Below the pieces are notes generated by a model, which saw only the letters and a program-made list of their open reading frames with translations, was not told the DNA's origin and ran no database searches. A program made the position numbers and the translations under genes. A DNA stretch of 64,000 nt, taken from contig NZ_CP088285.1 of NCBI RefSeq assembly GCF_011516645.4, positions 7,024,501 to 7,088,500 of the forward strand, given 5' to 3'. Origin of the DNA: Bradyrhizobium septentrionale. GTDB taxonomy: Bacteria > Pseudomonadota > Alphaproteobacteria > Rhizobiales > Xanthobacteraceae. Below are positions 56,784 to 64,000 of this stretch, one piece after another (within the stretch, counting starts at the first letter, position 1; each line of letters opens with the position of its first letter).

Positions 56784-57623
56784 CTAGGCCACCGGCTGTT
56801 TGCCGAGCAGCATGTCCAGGTCGACATCGACCTGGCCTTTCGCCCTGACGTGGCGGACCTCGAAACTGTCGGGCTGGAAGCGGTATTCGACGAGACCAAC
56901 CTCCTTGATGCCGATCACTTCCTGTCTTGCGTCGGGGACGATGAAGCCGGCCGAGGGCGCCCAGATGTGCCTGACATGCTCGAAAGTGTAGTCGCGGCGC
57001 TGGTGCACATGGCCGCTGCCGACCAGGCGCCAATCGACCTTGCCGAACATCTCGATCAGGCGCCGCCGCGCCGGTTGCGGCACGAAGCGGATCGCGGTCT
57101 CGACGCGTTCGGCATCGTAGGGCACGTCGAGATAGAGCGGCTTGTGCAGGAACAGCGCGACCGGCCTGCCGACGGCCTTGTCGAGTGCTGTGGCGAGCCA
57201 GTCGAACTGCTCGGCCTCGCTGTCGAGGCCGGTGTTCATGATCAGCGAGTTGAGGCCGATGAAGCACCAGCCGGCGGCGTCGAAATGCCAGCGGTCCTCG
57301 CCGACCACCGAGGTGAAGGCGTCGCAGGTCGCTCCGGTCGGCAGTTGCGCCGGCACCGCGCCGACCGCGGTCGGGTTGTCGCCGATGTCGTGATTGCCGG
57401 GCAGATAGAGGCAGTCGACCGGCAGCGCGGTGTGCAGCTGTTTGGCGAACACCAGATCGTCGCGGCTGTTCGGCCCGTCGAACGAGACGTCGCCGGAGTT
57501 GAGCACGAGGTCGGGACGCGTCGCGTCGATGTGCTCACTGACCCGATGAAAGTTGTCGATGAGCAGTTTGTGGCGGCGCGCGAGATGGGTGTCGGAGATT
57601 TGTGTCAGGCGAAACTGGGGCAT
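56784..57623 (-). CDS. Calcineurin-like metallophosphoesterase
   Basis: 279 residues. Metal ligands are D and H in LTQISDTHL (residue 7-15), D in LNSGDVS, N/H in LPGNHDIG and later H's in LFLHKPLY and GSGHVHQRRD. Cytoplasmic cAMP phosphodiesterase/CpdA-like or related hydrolase; substrate not determinable. It opposes the REP cluster at its 3' side. Confidence 0.85.
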   Translation of the reverse strand: MPQFRLTQISDTHLARRHKLLIDNFHRVSEHIDATRPDLVLNSGDVSFDGPNSRDDLVFAKQLHTALPVDCLYLPGNHDIGDNPTAVGAVPAQLPTGATCDAFTSVVGEDRWHFDAAGWCFIGLNSLIMNTGLDSEAEQFDWLATALDKAVGRPVALFLHKPLYLDVPYDAERVETAIRFVPQPARRRLIEMFGKVDWRLVGSGHVHQRRDYTFEHVRHIWAPSAGFIVPDARQEVIGIKEVGLVEYRFQPDSFEVRHVRAKGQVDVDLDMLLGKQPVA

Positions 57624-57758
57624 GCATCGATCCTTTCGTACCGATCATAGGCCGGCGCGAAGTCGGAACGATGACGATTTCAATGACTTATTCGATGCTC
57701 TGTTTGATGTCTTGTTTGAAGACTTGTTCGATAATTTGGCGCGGGCCGGCCGCGGGAG

Positions 57759-57863
57759 CTAGGACGCGGGCTCATTAGCGCGCAGCCATGGCCTGATCGA
57801 TGCGAGTTGAACGAAGGCAAGGTAGTTGGCGGCGGGCTTGTCATAGCGCGTCGCAACCCGCTT
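57759..57863 (-). pseudogene. C-terminal remnant of an IS5-family transposase
   Basis: About 35 codons ending in TAG read KRVATRYDKPAANYLAFVQLASIRPWLRANE, the typical end of an IS5-type transposase. The body of the gene is missing; upstream sequence does not continue it. Confidence 0.72.
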
Positions 57864-58085
57864 TGGTCGCGATGCGCCCGAAAGCGGACGCGTTATGCTC
57901 ACTTTGAGTTTTGTCGTTCGTGCCCTGAGCGGACATTCGCACATCCCCTGACGGGGCTATGTCTCCGCTACAGTCGGCCGTCAGCATGCCAGCGGGACCA
58001 GACCACGTCAAACCAACTTGATTTGCTTTGCAAACGCGCCGTTCCCGGGCGATTTGGCGTCGTCTCAACGAACGAGGGGGTATTC

Positions 58086-59291
58086 ATGGCTAATCCTGCA
58101 CCGACGAATGCCGCTGATGACACCGATCCGGCGCGGGTGGCTCCGGATATCACGAACACAACACCGGAAAACCAGGCGCCGACCTTCCGCAATCAGGACC
58201 AGGTCTGGCCGCACCGCGTCATCCGGCGCGGCGACGCAGTGCGGCCACTGCCACCGCACGCCCGTTCGCTCGCGGACCTGACGTTCGAGGTGGGCGGGGT
58301 GCGCGTCGGCCTCAGCGAGAATATGGCCCGCCGCCGCACGGCCGGACTCCTGATCCTCAAGCGCGGCGAGATTGCGCTGGAGCGCTACGGCATGGGCAAC
58401 GGCCCGGAGAGCCGGTGGGCCAGCATGTCGACCGCGAAGTCGATCACCGCGACGCTCGTCGGGGCTGCGCTCCACGATGGCGCGATCGGCAGCCTTGACG
58501 ATCGCTGCGAGCAATACCTGCCGCGGATGCGCGGCTCGGCCTACGAGGGCGTCACGATTCGTAATCTCCTGCGGATGTGCTCCGGTGTGGCCTGGCGCGA
58601 GGAAAACGATGCAGACGGACGCTCAGAGGACTATCGCCTCGGCAAGGCCATGGTGAGCCGGCGGCCAGGGTCCGTCCTGGACCTGCTATGCAAACTGCCG
58701 CGCGCTCAGCCGCAGGGCGTCGTCTTCAACTATTCGACCGGCGAGAGCTGCCTGATCGGCGCGCTGGTCGTGGCCGCTACGGGCCGGCCCCTGGCCGACT
58801 ACTGCGCTGAGAAGATCTGGGGACCTGCCGGCATGGAGGCCGACGGGTATTGGCAACTTGAGTCCGAAGGAGGCATGGAACTCGCCGGGTTTGGCGTCAG
58901 TGCGCGCCTGCGCGACTTCGGCCGCTTCGGCCAGCTGGTGCTGGAGGATGGCGAAGCGTTCAGTGGCCGACCGGTGCTGCCGCCCGGCTGGCGCGATCTC
59001 GCCGGACAGCCCGACAGCGCGCCCACTGGCTTCGGTCGGCTCATGCCCGGTTCACCGGCGGGATACGGCTATCACTGGTGGGCGGTGCCGCCCTTGCCGG
59101 GAGGCGTCAACAACGGTGCGTTTGCGGCGAATGGCGCCTTCGGCCAGTTCATCTTCGTCAATCCGACCGAGCAGGTGGTCATTGCACTTCAGAGCGCGTG
59201 GCGTCAGCCTCGCGACAGCGACGCCGCGGTCGAAAACATCGCGATGATCAGAGCCGCGGTAAGCGCGCTGCGAACTGAGCCACCGTCGTAG
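58086..59291 (+). CDS. Serine hydrolase, class C beta-lactamase fold
   Basis: 401 residues. Catalytic SxxK is in SMSTAKSITATL (Ser about 117 region); Tyr motif YSTGES replaces YxN; a late GGVNNGAFAANGAFGQF corresponds to the KTG-like strand. No signal peptide is evident, so it is probably cytoplasmic. Esterase, peptidase or lactonase of the EstB group. Preceded by ACGAGGGGGTATTC. Confidence 0.85.
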   Translation: MANPAPTNAADDTDPARVAPDITNTTPENQAPTFRNQDQVWPHRVIRRGDAVRPLPPHARSLADLTFEVGGVRVGLSENMARRRTAGLLILKRGEIALERYGMGNGPESRWASMSTAKSITATLVGAALHDGAIGSLDDRCEQYLPRMRGSAYEGVTIRNLLRMCSGVAWREENDADGRSEDYRLGKAMVSRRPGSVLDLLCKLPRAQPQGVVFNYSTGESCLIGALVVAATGRPLADYCAEKIWGPAGMEADGYWQLESEGGMELAGFGVSARLRDFGRFGQLVLEDGEAFSGRPVLPPGWRDLAGQPDSAPTGFGRLMPGSPAGYGYHWWAVPPLPGGVNNGAFAANGAFGQFIFVNPTEQVVIALQSAWRQPRDSDAAVENIAMIRAAVSALRTEPPS

Positions 59292-59359
59292 GCCCCGGCG
59301 CGGCGACTTCCCTCGCTAGCCTGACCGACTCGCAGCAACCGACTGTATGAATACGCACC

Positions 59360-59857
59360 CTAGATCGCCAGCTGCTTGATCGAGGGCGGTGGTGGGGCAG
59401 GTGGACTGACGCCGCGTCCGAGCAATCCAGTGTCGGGCAGATTGGTCCCCGTGACTGATGGTGTCGCGGTGAGGCCGAAATAAGCGAGCGCATCGCGCCT
59501 GACATCGTAGACCGCAACGCCAATCAGGGTCAGCACCAGCGCCGCGGCGAGCCCATGCCTGACCATGTCGCGCGTCGAGCGATAGCCGCTGCGGAAATAG
59601 ATCGAGAGCAGGATTGCGACCAAGAGCGCCGCGGCGACGCCGGCGAGCCCCGACATCACCATGCCGAGCCCGCCATCGGCAGCGTCATCGAACCAGCCGG
59701 TGGGGGGATCGATCGCCTGCAGCAGGGGCGTGGTGATATCGCCGAGAGTTTCGGTCGCCTGGGCCGCCTGGGCCGCGCTGTCGAAAATCCGGGAGATGAT
59801 GCTCATCGCGTCATCCATGAGGGGCTGAAACCGTCGTAACTCCTGAGAGTTGGTCAT
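59360..59857 (-). CDS. Membrane protein of unknown function
   Basis: 165 residues with two membrane segments (LAGVAAALLVAILLSIYFRSG and HGLAAALVLTLIGVAVYDV) and proline-rich C-terminus (PAPPPPSIKQLAI). The N-terminal 50 residues may form an amphipathic cytosolic domain. No family was recognised; starting ATG at 59857 or at 59815. Confidence 0.62.
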   Translation of the reverse strand: MTNSQELRRFQPLMDDAMSIISRIFDSAAQAAQATETLGDITTPLLQAIDPPTGWFDDAADGGLGMVMSGLAGVAAALLVAILLSIYFRSGYRSTRDMVRHGLAAALVLTLIGVAVYDVRRDALAYFGLTATPSVTGTNLPDTGLLGRGVSPPAPPPPSIKQLAI

Positions 59858-59955
59858 CCGGGCTCGGATGATGGTTCAACGGGCTCCACAGCTGCTTGAT
59901 TGCGCCGGGCGGGGTTGGCAGCTAAGAGGACGGCCGGGCGCTGAGGGAGATTCTG

Positions 59956-60378
59956 ATGTCGGTTCAAATGGTTCTGTTACCAGTCTTCATCCAGATTGGG
60001 CTCACCTTCGCGCTCCTGTTCGCGATGGCGACGACGCGCACCAAGGCGCTGATGAGCGGCGAGACCAGGATCAAGGACATCGCGTTGCGCGAGCCGAACT
60101 GGCCGGCCGGCGCTACCAAGTTCGGCAATTGCTTTGCCAACCAGTTCGAGCTCCCGGTGCTGTTCTATGTCCTGATCGCCATTGCGCTGCCGCTGCGGCG
60201 TGCCGATCTGTTCATCGTGCTGATGTCCTGGGTATTCGTGGTCACCCGCTTTGCCCATGCCGGGGTGTTCGTCACCTCCAACGACGTGCGGCCGCGCTCG
60301 CTCGCCTGGTTCGCCGGCGTGCTGGTGCTGGCGGCGATGTGGCTGTATTTCGCGCTCAAACTGCTGCTGCTGATCTGA
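59956..60378 (+). CDS. MAPEG-family membrane protein
   Basis: 140 residues with four hydrophobic helices. The ALMSGETRIKDIALREPNWPAGATKFGNCFANQFELPVLFYVL block is the MAPEG glutathione/prostaglandin-type core (loop with N-Q-F-E). Inner-membrane, possibly glutathione-dependent detoxification. 22 bp upstream of the methyltransferase gene, likely co-transcribed. Confidence 0.8.
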   Translation: MSVQMVLLPVFIQIGLTFALLFAMATTRTKALMSGETRIKDIALREPNWPAGATKFGNCFANQFELPVLFYVLIAIALPLRRADLFIVLMSWVFVVTRFAHAGVFVTSNDVRPRSLAWFAGVLVLAAMWLYFALKLLLLI

Positions 60379-60400
60379 CGCGCCCAACCGAAAGAGACCA

Positions 60401-61699
60401 ATGACTCCCGCTGCCCGGCTTTCCGCCGCGATCGAGCTGATCGCCACCATCGACGCACAGCGCATTCCCGCGGCGAAAGCGCTGAAGGAATGGGGCACCG
60501 CGCACCGCTATGCCGGCTCCGGCGATCGCGCCGCGATCTCCGGCCTGATCTGGGACGTGCTGCGCCGGCAATCCTCCGCGGCCTGGCTGATGGAGGATGA
60601 CAGCGCCCGCGCGCGGGTGATCGGCATGCTCAAGCTCGAACGCGGCATGGATGTCGCCACGATCGCTGCGCTGTGCGACGGCGGACGCTTTGCGCCTGAC
60701 ACCCTGACCGCGACCGAGGAGGCCGCGCTGACCTCGCGCTCGCTGAAGGATGCGCCGGCGCCGGTCGCGGGCGATTATCCGGAATGGCTCGATCCCTATC
60801 TGGCGAAGGTGTTCGGCGACGACCGCGCCGCGGAAGCGACCGCGATGGCGAGCCGCGCGCCGCTCGATCTGCGGGTCAACACGCTGAAGGGCAAGCGCGA
60901 GAAGATCCTGCCGCGATTGCATCATTTGGGCGCGAAGGAAACGCCGTGGTCGCCGCTCGGCCTGCGCATCGAGCTCGGCGCCGATGCGCGCAATCCCGGC
61001 ATCCATGCCGAGGAGGATTTCATCAAGGGCGCGATCGAGGTGCAGGACGAGGGCTCGCAGCTCGCGGCGCTGCTCTCGGCCGCCAAGCCCGGCGAGCAGG
61101 TGATCGATCTCTGCGCCGGCGCCGGCGGCAAGACGCTGGCACTCGCCGCGATGATGCAAGGCAAGGGCCGGCTGATCGCGACCGACAGTGACAAGCGCCA
61201 GCTCGTGCCGATCCATGAACGGCTGTCGCGCGCCGGCGTGCACAATTGCGACGTCCGCACGCCGCGCGGGGAGGAGGAGGTGCTGTCCGATATCAAGGCG
61301 TCCGCCGACCTCGTGCTGATCGACGCGCCGTGCACGGGCACCGGCACCTGGCGCCGCAATCCCGACGCCAAATGGCGCATGCGCCCGGGCGCGCTCGAGG
61401 TGCGGCTGAAGGACCAGGCCGAGGTGCTGGAGCGCGCCGCGCCGCTGGTGAAGCCGGGCGGCCGCATCGCCTACATCACCTGCTCGGTGTTATCAGAGGA
61501 GAACGGCGAGCAGGTCAGGGCCTTCATCGCGCGGCATCCGGAGTTCTCGGTGCAGCCGCCGGAGCAGACCGCCTCGGTGCTGTGGGACAAGGCCGAGGCT
61601 TTCGCAGAAGCCGCGCTGCAATCGGCCGAGGGCTGGCTGATGACGCCACGCCGCACCGGCACGGACGGATTTTTCGTCTCGGTGCTGACGAAGGCGTGA
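60401..61699 (+). CDS. RsmB/NOP-family RNA (C5-cytosine) methyltransferase
   Basis: 432 residues. N-terminal NusB-like region, then SAM motif I VIDLCAGAGGKTLALA (about 237-252), motif IV DAPCTGTGTWRRNPD with the first catalytic cysteine and ITCSVLSEENGEQV with the second. Modifies 16S rRNA C967 or a related cytosine. Ends just before a REP element. Confidence 0.88.
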   Translation: MTPAARLSAAIELIATIDAQRIPAAKALKEWGTAHRYAGSGDRAAISGLIWDVLRRQSSAAWLMEDDSARARVIGMLKLERGMDVATIAALCDGGRFAPDTLTATEEAALTSRSLKDAPAPVAGDYPEWLDPYLAKVFGDDRAAEATAMASRAPLDLRVNTLKGKREKILPRLHHLGAKETPWSPLGLRIELGADARNPGIHAEEDFIKGAIEVQDEGSQLAALLSAAKPGEQVIDLCAGAGGKTLALAAMMQGKGRLIATDSDKRQLVPIHERLSRAGVHNCDVRTPRGEEEVLSDIKASADLVLIDAPCTGTGTWRRNPDAKWRMRPGALEVRLKDQAEVLERAAPLVKPGGRIAYITCSVLSEENGEQVRAFIARHPEFSVQPPEQTASVLWDKAEAFAEAALQSAEGWLMTPRRTGTDGFFVSVLTKA

Positions 61700-61710
61700 C
61701 GCTTCCTCCG

Positions 61711-61800
61711 CCGTCATTGCGAGGAGCGTAAGCGACGAAGCAATCCATCGTTCCGCATATGCGGCGGGATGGATTGCTTCGCTGCGCTCGCAATGACGGG
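61711..61800. repeat. REP-like palindromic element
   Basis: CCGTCATTGCGAGGAGCG mirrors CGCTCGCAATGACGG, with GAAGCAATCCAT / ATGGATTGCTTC inside. Closely related to 33954-34075. The MFS gene stop falls within it. Confidence 0.8.
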
Positions 61801-63072
61801 TTGAACAGCCTCGCCCGCCGGCACCGGCGTCCTGCTCACCACGACGACCCAGTACAGCAGCGCGCAGGCGCTGATCGCGGCGCCGAGCACGCAGACCCCG
61901 ATCCAGCCGGTGGCTGCATAGGCCATCGTCGAGCCGATCGCGCCGAGGCCAGAGCCGATCGAATAGAACACCATGTAGGCGCCGATCAGGCGGCTCGGGG
62001 CGTCGGGGCGCGTCGCCACGATCAGGCTCTGATTGGTGACATGCACGGCCTGCACCGCGAAATCGATCATGACCACGCCGGCGAGCACCAGCCATAGCGA
62101 GCTGTCAAGGCAGGCGATCGGGATCCAGCCGGCGAGCATCAGCATCAGCGACAATCCGGTGGTGCGCTGCGCCCAGCCGCGATCGGCGAGGCGACCCGAA
62201 TTGCGTGCCGCCAGCGCGCCGGCGAGCCCGGCAATGCCGAGCATGCCGATCGTGGTGTGCGACAGCGACAGCGGGGGAGAAGCGAGCGGCAGCACAACCG
62301 AGCTCCAGAACGCGCTGAAGCTTGCGAAGATCAACAGCGCGAACACCGCGCGTTCGCGCAGCACCGGCTCCTCGACCAACAGCGCGACGGTGGAGCGCAG
62401 CAGCCTTGCATAGGACGATCCGGTCATCGCCTGCGGCTGATGTCGCGGCAGCGCGCGCGCCAGTAGCGCCGCCAGCACCAGCGTGAGCGCGGCCGAGGTC
62501 AGGTAGACCACGCGCCAGCCGCCGAGATCGGCCAGCGCGCCGGCGGCAAAGCGTGCCAGCAGGATGCCGGACACCACGCCGCTGGTGACGGTGCCGATGG
62601 TGCGGCCGCGCGCGGCCGGCGCCGCCAGCGTCGCGGCGTAGGCGACCAGCACCTGGATCACGACCGCGAGCAGCCCGACCAGCACCATGCCGAAGAGCAG
62701 CACGGCGGCGTTCGGCGCGGTGCCGACGACGGCAAGCGCGGCCGCCGACAGCACGGTCTGGCCGACGATCAGCTTGCGGCGGTCCCAGAGATCGCCGAGC
62801 GGTACGATCAGTATCAAGCCGAAGGCGTAACCCACCTGGGTCAGCGTCACGACGCCGCCGATCACGGCGGGCGTGATGGAAAGGTCTTGCGCCATGGTGT
62901 CGAGCAGCGGTTGCGCGAAATAGATGTTGGCGACGCTCAGCCCGCAGGCCACAGCAAACAGCACGACGATCGCAGGCGACAGCGGGCCTGTTGTCGCGTT
63001 GCCGGCCTTGTTGGCGTCCTTCGCGGCTTCCTGGGCCGGTCGGGCCTCTGCCATGGTCCTGTTCGTCATCAT
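61714..63072 (-). CDS. MFS transporter
   Basis: 452 residues, about 12 hydrophobic helices; GDLWDRRKLI is MFS motif A in the TM2-TM3 loop, and a second half loop carries GRLADRGWAQR. Closest in style to the YnfM/AraJ-type exporter group. The last ~30 residues (from VQPVIASAAKQS) are encoded by a REP element, an extension unlikely to be functional. Divergent from an HxlR regulator that probably controls it. Confidence 0.87.
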   Translation of the reverse strand: MMTNRTMAEARPAQEAAKDANKAGNATTGPLSPAIVVLFAVACGLSVANIYFAQPLLDTMAQDLSITPAVIGGVVTLTQVGYAFGLILIVPLGDLWDRRKLIVGQTVLSAAALAVVGTAPNAAVLLFGMVLVGLLAVVIQVLVAYAATLAAPAARGRTIGTVTSGVVSGILLARFAAGALADLGGWRVVYLTSAALTLVLAALLARALPRHQPQAMTGSSYARLLRSTVALLVEEPVLRERAVFALLIFASFSAFWSSVVLPLASPPLSLSHTTIGMLGIAGLAGALAARNSGRLADRGWAQRTTGLSLMLMLAGWIPIACLDSSLWLVLAGVVMIDFAVQAVHVTNQSLIVATRPDAPSRLIGAYMVFYSIGSGLGAIGSTMAYAATGWIGVCVLGAAISACALLYWVVVVSRTPVPAGEAVQPVIASAAKQSIPPHMRNDGLLRRLRSSQ

Positions 63073-63093
63073 GCCTCCGCTGCAGTTCGCAAT

Positions 63094-63114
63094 CTGGTCT
63101 TATAATGAGACCAG
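63094..63114. promoter_or_regulatory. Palindromic HxlR operator overlapping a -10 box
   Basis: CTGGTCT-TATAATG-AGACCAG is a perfect 7-bp inverted repeat with 7-bp spacer. A consensus -10 TATAAT lies in the spacer, and the site is midway between the divergent MFS and HxlR starts. Typical of autoregulated divergent pairs. Confidence 0.68.
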
Positions 63115-63161
63115 TTGCGTCGGGCGCTGTCTAGTCCTATTTTAAGACCGGTTTCGGGAAA

Positions 63162-63638
63162 GTGATCGAGGAGAGGCTGAAGGCGATGAAGCGGACCGGA
63201 TTTGCCGAAGCGGACTGCCCGGTGGCCCGTGCGCTGGATGCGATCGGCGACTGGTGGTCGCTGTTGATCGTGCGCGACGCGTTCGACGGGTTGCGCCGGT
63301 TCGGCGACTTCCAGACGAATCTCGGCATCGCCAAGGGCATGCTGACGGCGCGGCTGCGCAAGCTGGTCGAAGCAGGCGTGCTCGAGCAGGTCGCGGCCTC
63401 CGACGGCAGCGCCTACCTGGAATATGTGCTGACCAAGCGGGGGCACGATCTGTTTCCGATCGTGGTCTCCTTGCGGCAATGGGGCGAGGCGCATCTCTAC
63501 GCGCGCGGCGAGCCGCATTCGGTGCTGCTGGATCAGGCCGGGCAGGCGGTCGGGCGACTCGTGCTGCCGTCGAAGAGTGGCAAGGCGCTGAGCTGGTCGG
63601 ACACCAAGGTGAGGAAGGTTGCGGCGCGGAGGCGGTGA
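63162..63638 (+). CDS. HxlR-family transcriptional regulator
   Basis: 158 residues from a GTG; ATG at 63186 (MKRTGFAEADCPVARALDAIGDWWSLLIVRDAF) is an equally likely start. The CPVARALDxIGDxWSxLIVRDxFxGxRRFxDFxxxLGIAKGMLTARL winged helix, with a potentially redox-active cysteine, defines the HxlR family. Likely represses the divergent MFS exporter via the palindrome at 63094. Confidence 0.9.
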   Translation: MIEERLKAMKRTGFAEADCPVARALDAIGDWWSLLIVRDAFDGLRRFGDFQTNLGIAKGMLTARLRKLVEAGVLEQVAASDGSAYLEYVLTKRGHDLFPIVVSLRQWGEAHLYARGEPHSVLLDQAGQAVGRLVLPSKSGKALSWSDTKVRKVAARRR

Positions 63639-63682
63639 TGAGTTTGCTTTGGCGAGTTCATCCCCGTCACCCCAAATTCCGG

Positions 63683-63780
63683 CGTCATCCTGAGGTGCGA
63701 GCGGAGCGAGCCTCGAAGGATGGGGATGGAACCGGGCCGTCGCCCTTCGAGGCTCGCCTCGCGAGCACCTCAGGGTGACG
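63683..63780. repeat. REP-like palindromic element, third class
   Basis: CGTCATCCTGAGGTGCGAGC opens the element and the mirror GCTCGCGAGCACCTCAGGGTGACG closes it approximately, with an internal CCTCGAAGG / CCTTCGAGG pair. Confidence 0.7.
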
Positions 63781-63807
63781 GTCAGGCCAGGTGGTGCCAC
63801 GTTCGTA

Positions 63808-64000
63808 TCAATGCACCAGATGGTTCGCGGAGCCCTGCCTGATCTTGCCGTCGGCATCACACCGCAGATATTCGCAGATCTTGTTGCCGCGTTCGTTCTG
63901 GTAGAACACGACGACGCTGTCGGGCGAGACATAGAGGTCGATCAGCTCGAAATGCAGCCCCGGGCAATTTTGCGAGCGCGGCGCTCCAATAGGCGCGCAA
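63808..64000 (-). CDS. NTF2/SnoaL-like protein, C-terminal part
   Basis: The last ~63 codons of a leftward gene that enters from beyond the right edge. The ending GLHFELIDLYVSPDSVVVFYQNERGNKICEYLRCDADGKIRQGSANHLVH is the strand-turn-strand end of an NTF2/SnoaL-type fold. Stop at 63808-63810. Function cannot be deduced from this part. Confidence 0.65.
   Translation of the reverse strand, partial: CAPIGAPRSQNCPGLHFELIDLYVSPDSVVVFYQNERGNKICEYLRCDADGKIRQGSANHLVH

Noticed and set aside
57664..57762. Short T-rich periodic stretch with repeated TTGTTTGA-like words
   Set aside because: Imperfect and short; no evidence of function beyond simple repetition.
63069..63932. 287-codon leftward frame over the HxlR gene
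   Set aside because: Antisense shadow with no motifs; the HxlR frame is well supported.

Overview
The window is high-GC alphaproteobacterial DNA, most likely from a Bradyrhizobium-type host. The basis is gene content (DHA2 and MFS exporters, HxlR and LuxR regulators, an orphan molybdenum hydroxylase subunit, small soil-rhizobial orphan proteins) and the many short palindromic intergenic elements of the kind common in Bradyrhizobium. It falls into two parts: a prophage segment from the left edge to about 30.34 kb, and ordinary host chromosome from about 30.4 kb to the right edge. The left end of the prophage (rest of the tail, lysis, and probably integrase and repressor) lies outside the window.

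Prophage, 1-30.3 kb. The leftward late block (9.6 to 0.07 kb) has a lambda-order head module: small and large terminase, gpW-like joiner, portal, ClpP-type protease/scaffold, decoration protein, gpE-type capsid. It runs directly into a Mu-like contractile-tail module (DUF2635, sheath), so the particle is predicted to be a myovirus. Immediately upstream and translationally linked are folE, queD and queE, which make 7-carboxy-7-deazaguanine from GTP. A second leftward operon (16.3-14.2 kb) carries a ParB-like protein, a DpdA-type DNA transglycosylase and a divergent second PTPS/QueD-fold protein. Together these predict a 7-deazaguanine DNA hypermodification that would protect phage DNA from host nucleases. 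No phage QueC is visible. Between the two modules is an opposite-strand island of small genes (11.4-14.2 kb) with two terminators. Further right are small accessory genes, including a probable Acb2-type anti-CBASS sponge, then a leftward replication block (primase-helicase, RuvC-like resolvase, DUF3102). A rightward recombination block (RecE-like PD-(D/E)XK protein, RecT, zinc and helix-turn-helix proteins) ends at a strong terminator at 30.3 kb. The two early blocks diverge from a 0.5-kb intergenic region with paired palindromes, GTTACA repeats, an AT-rich core and a hairpin, which looks like an operator region and possibly a replication origin.

Chromosome, 30.4-64 kb. Genes in order: SDR dehydrogenase, flavoprotein, D-threonine-aldolase-type PLP enzyme, Uup-like ABC-F ATPase, DUF188 protein, hotdog protein, CoxL-like molybdenum subunit, Ppx/GppA phosphatase, rlmE, DHA2 exporter, LuxR regulator, a large RTX-repeat protein, an intact IS66 element with 8-bp target duplications that interrupts a secreted-protein gene, a Pmp3-like membrane protein, guaB, two tiny conserved proteins, an MDR-family oxidoreductase, a metallophosphoesterase, an IS5 remnant, a beta-lactamase-fold hydrolase, a MAPEG protein, an RsmB/NOP-type methyltransferase, a divergent MFS/HxlR pair with a palindromic operator, and the 3' end of an NTF2/SnoaL-like gene.

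All calls come from reading the sequence and its translations. No database search was run, so family names rest on recognised motifs and gene order.
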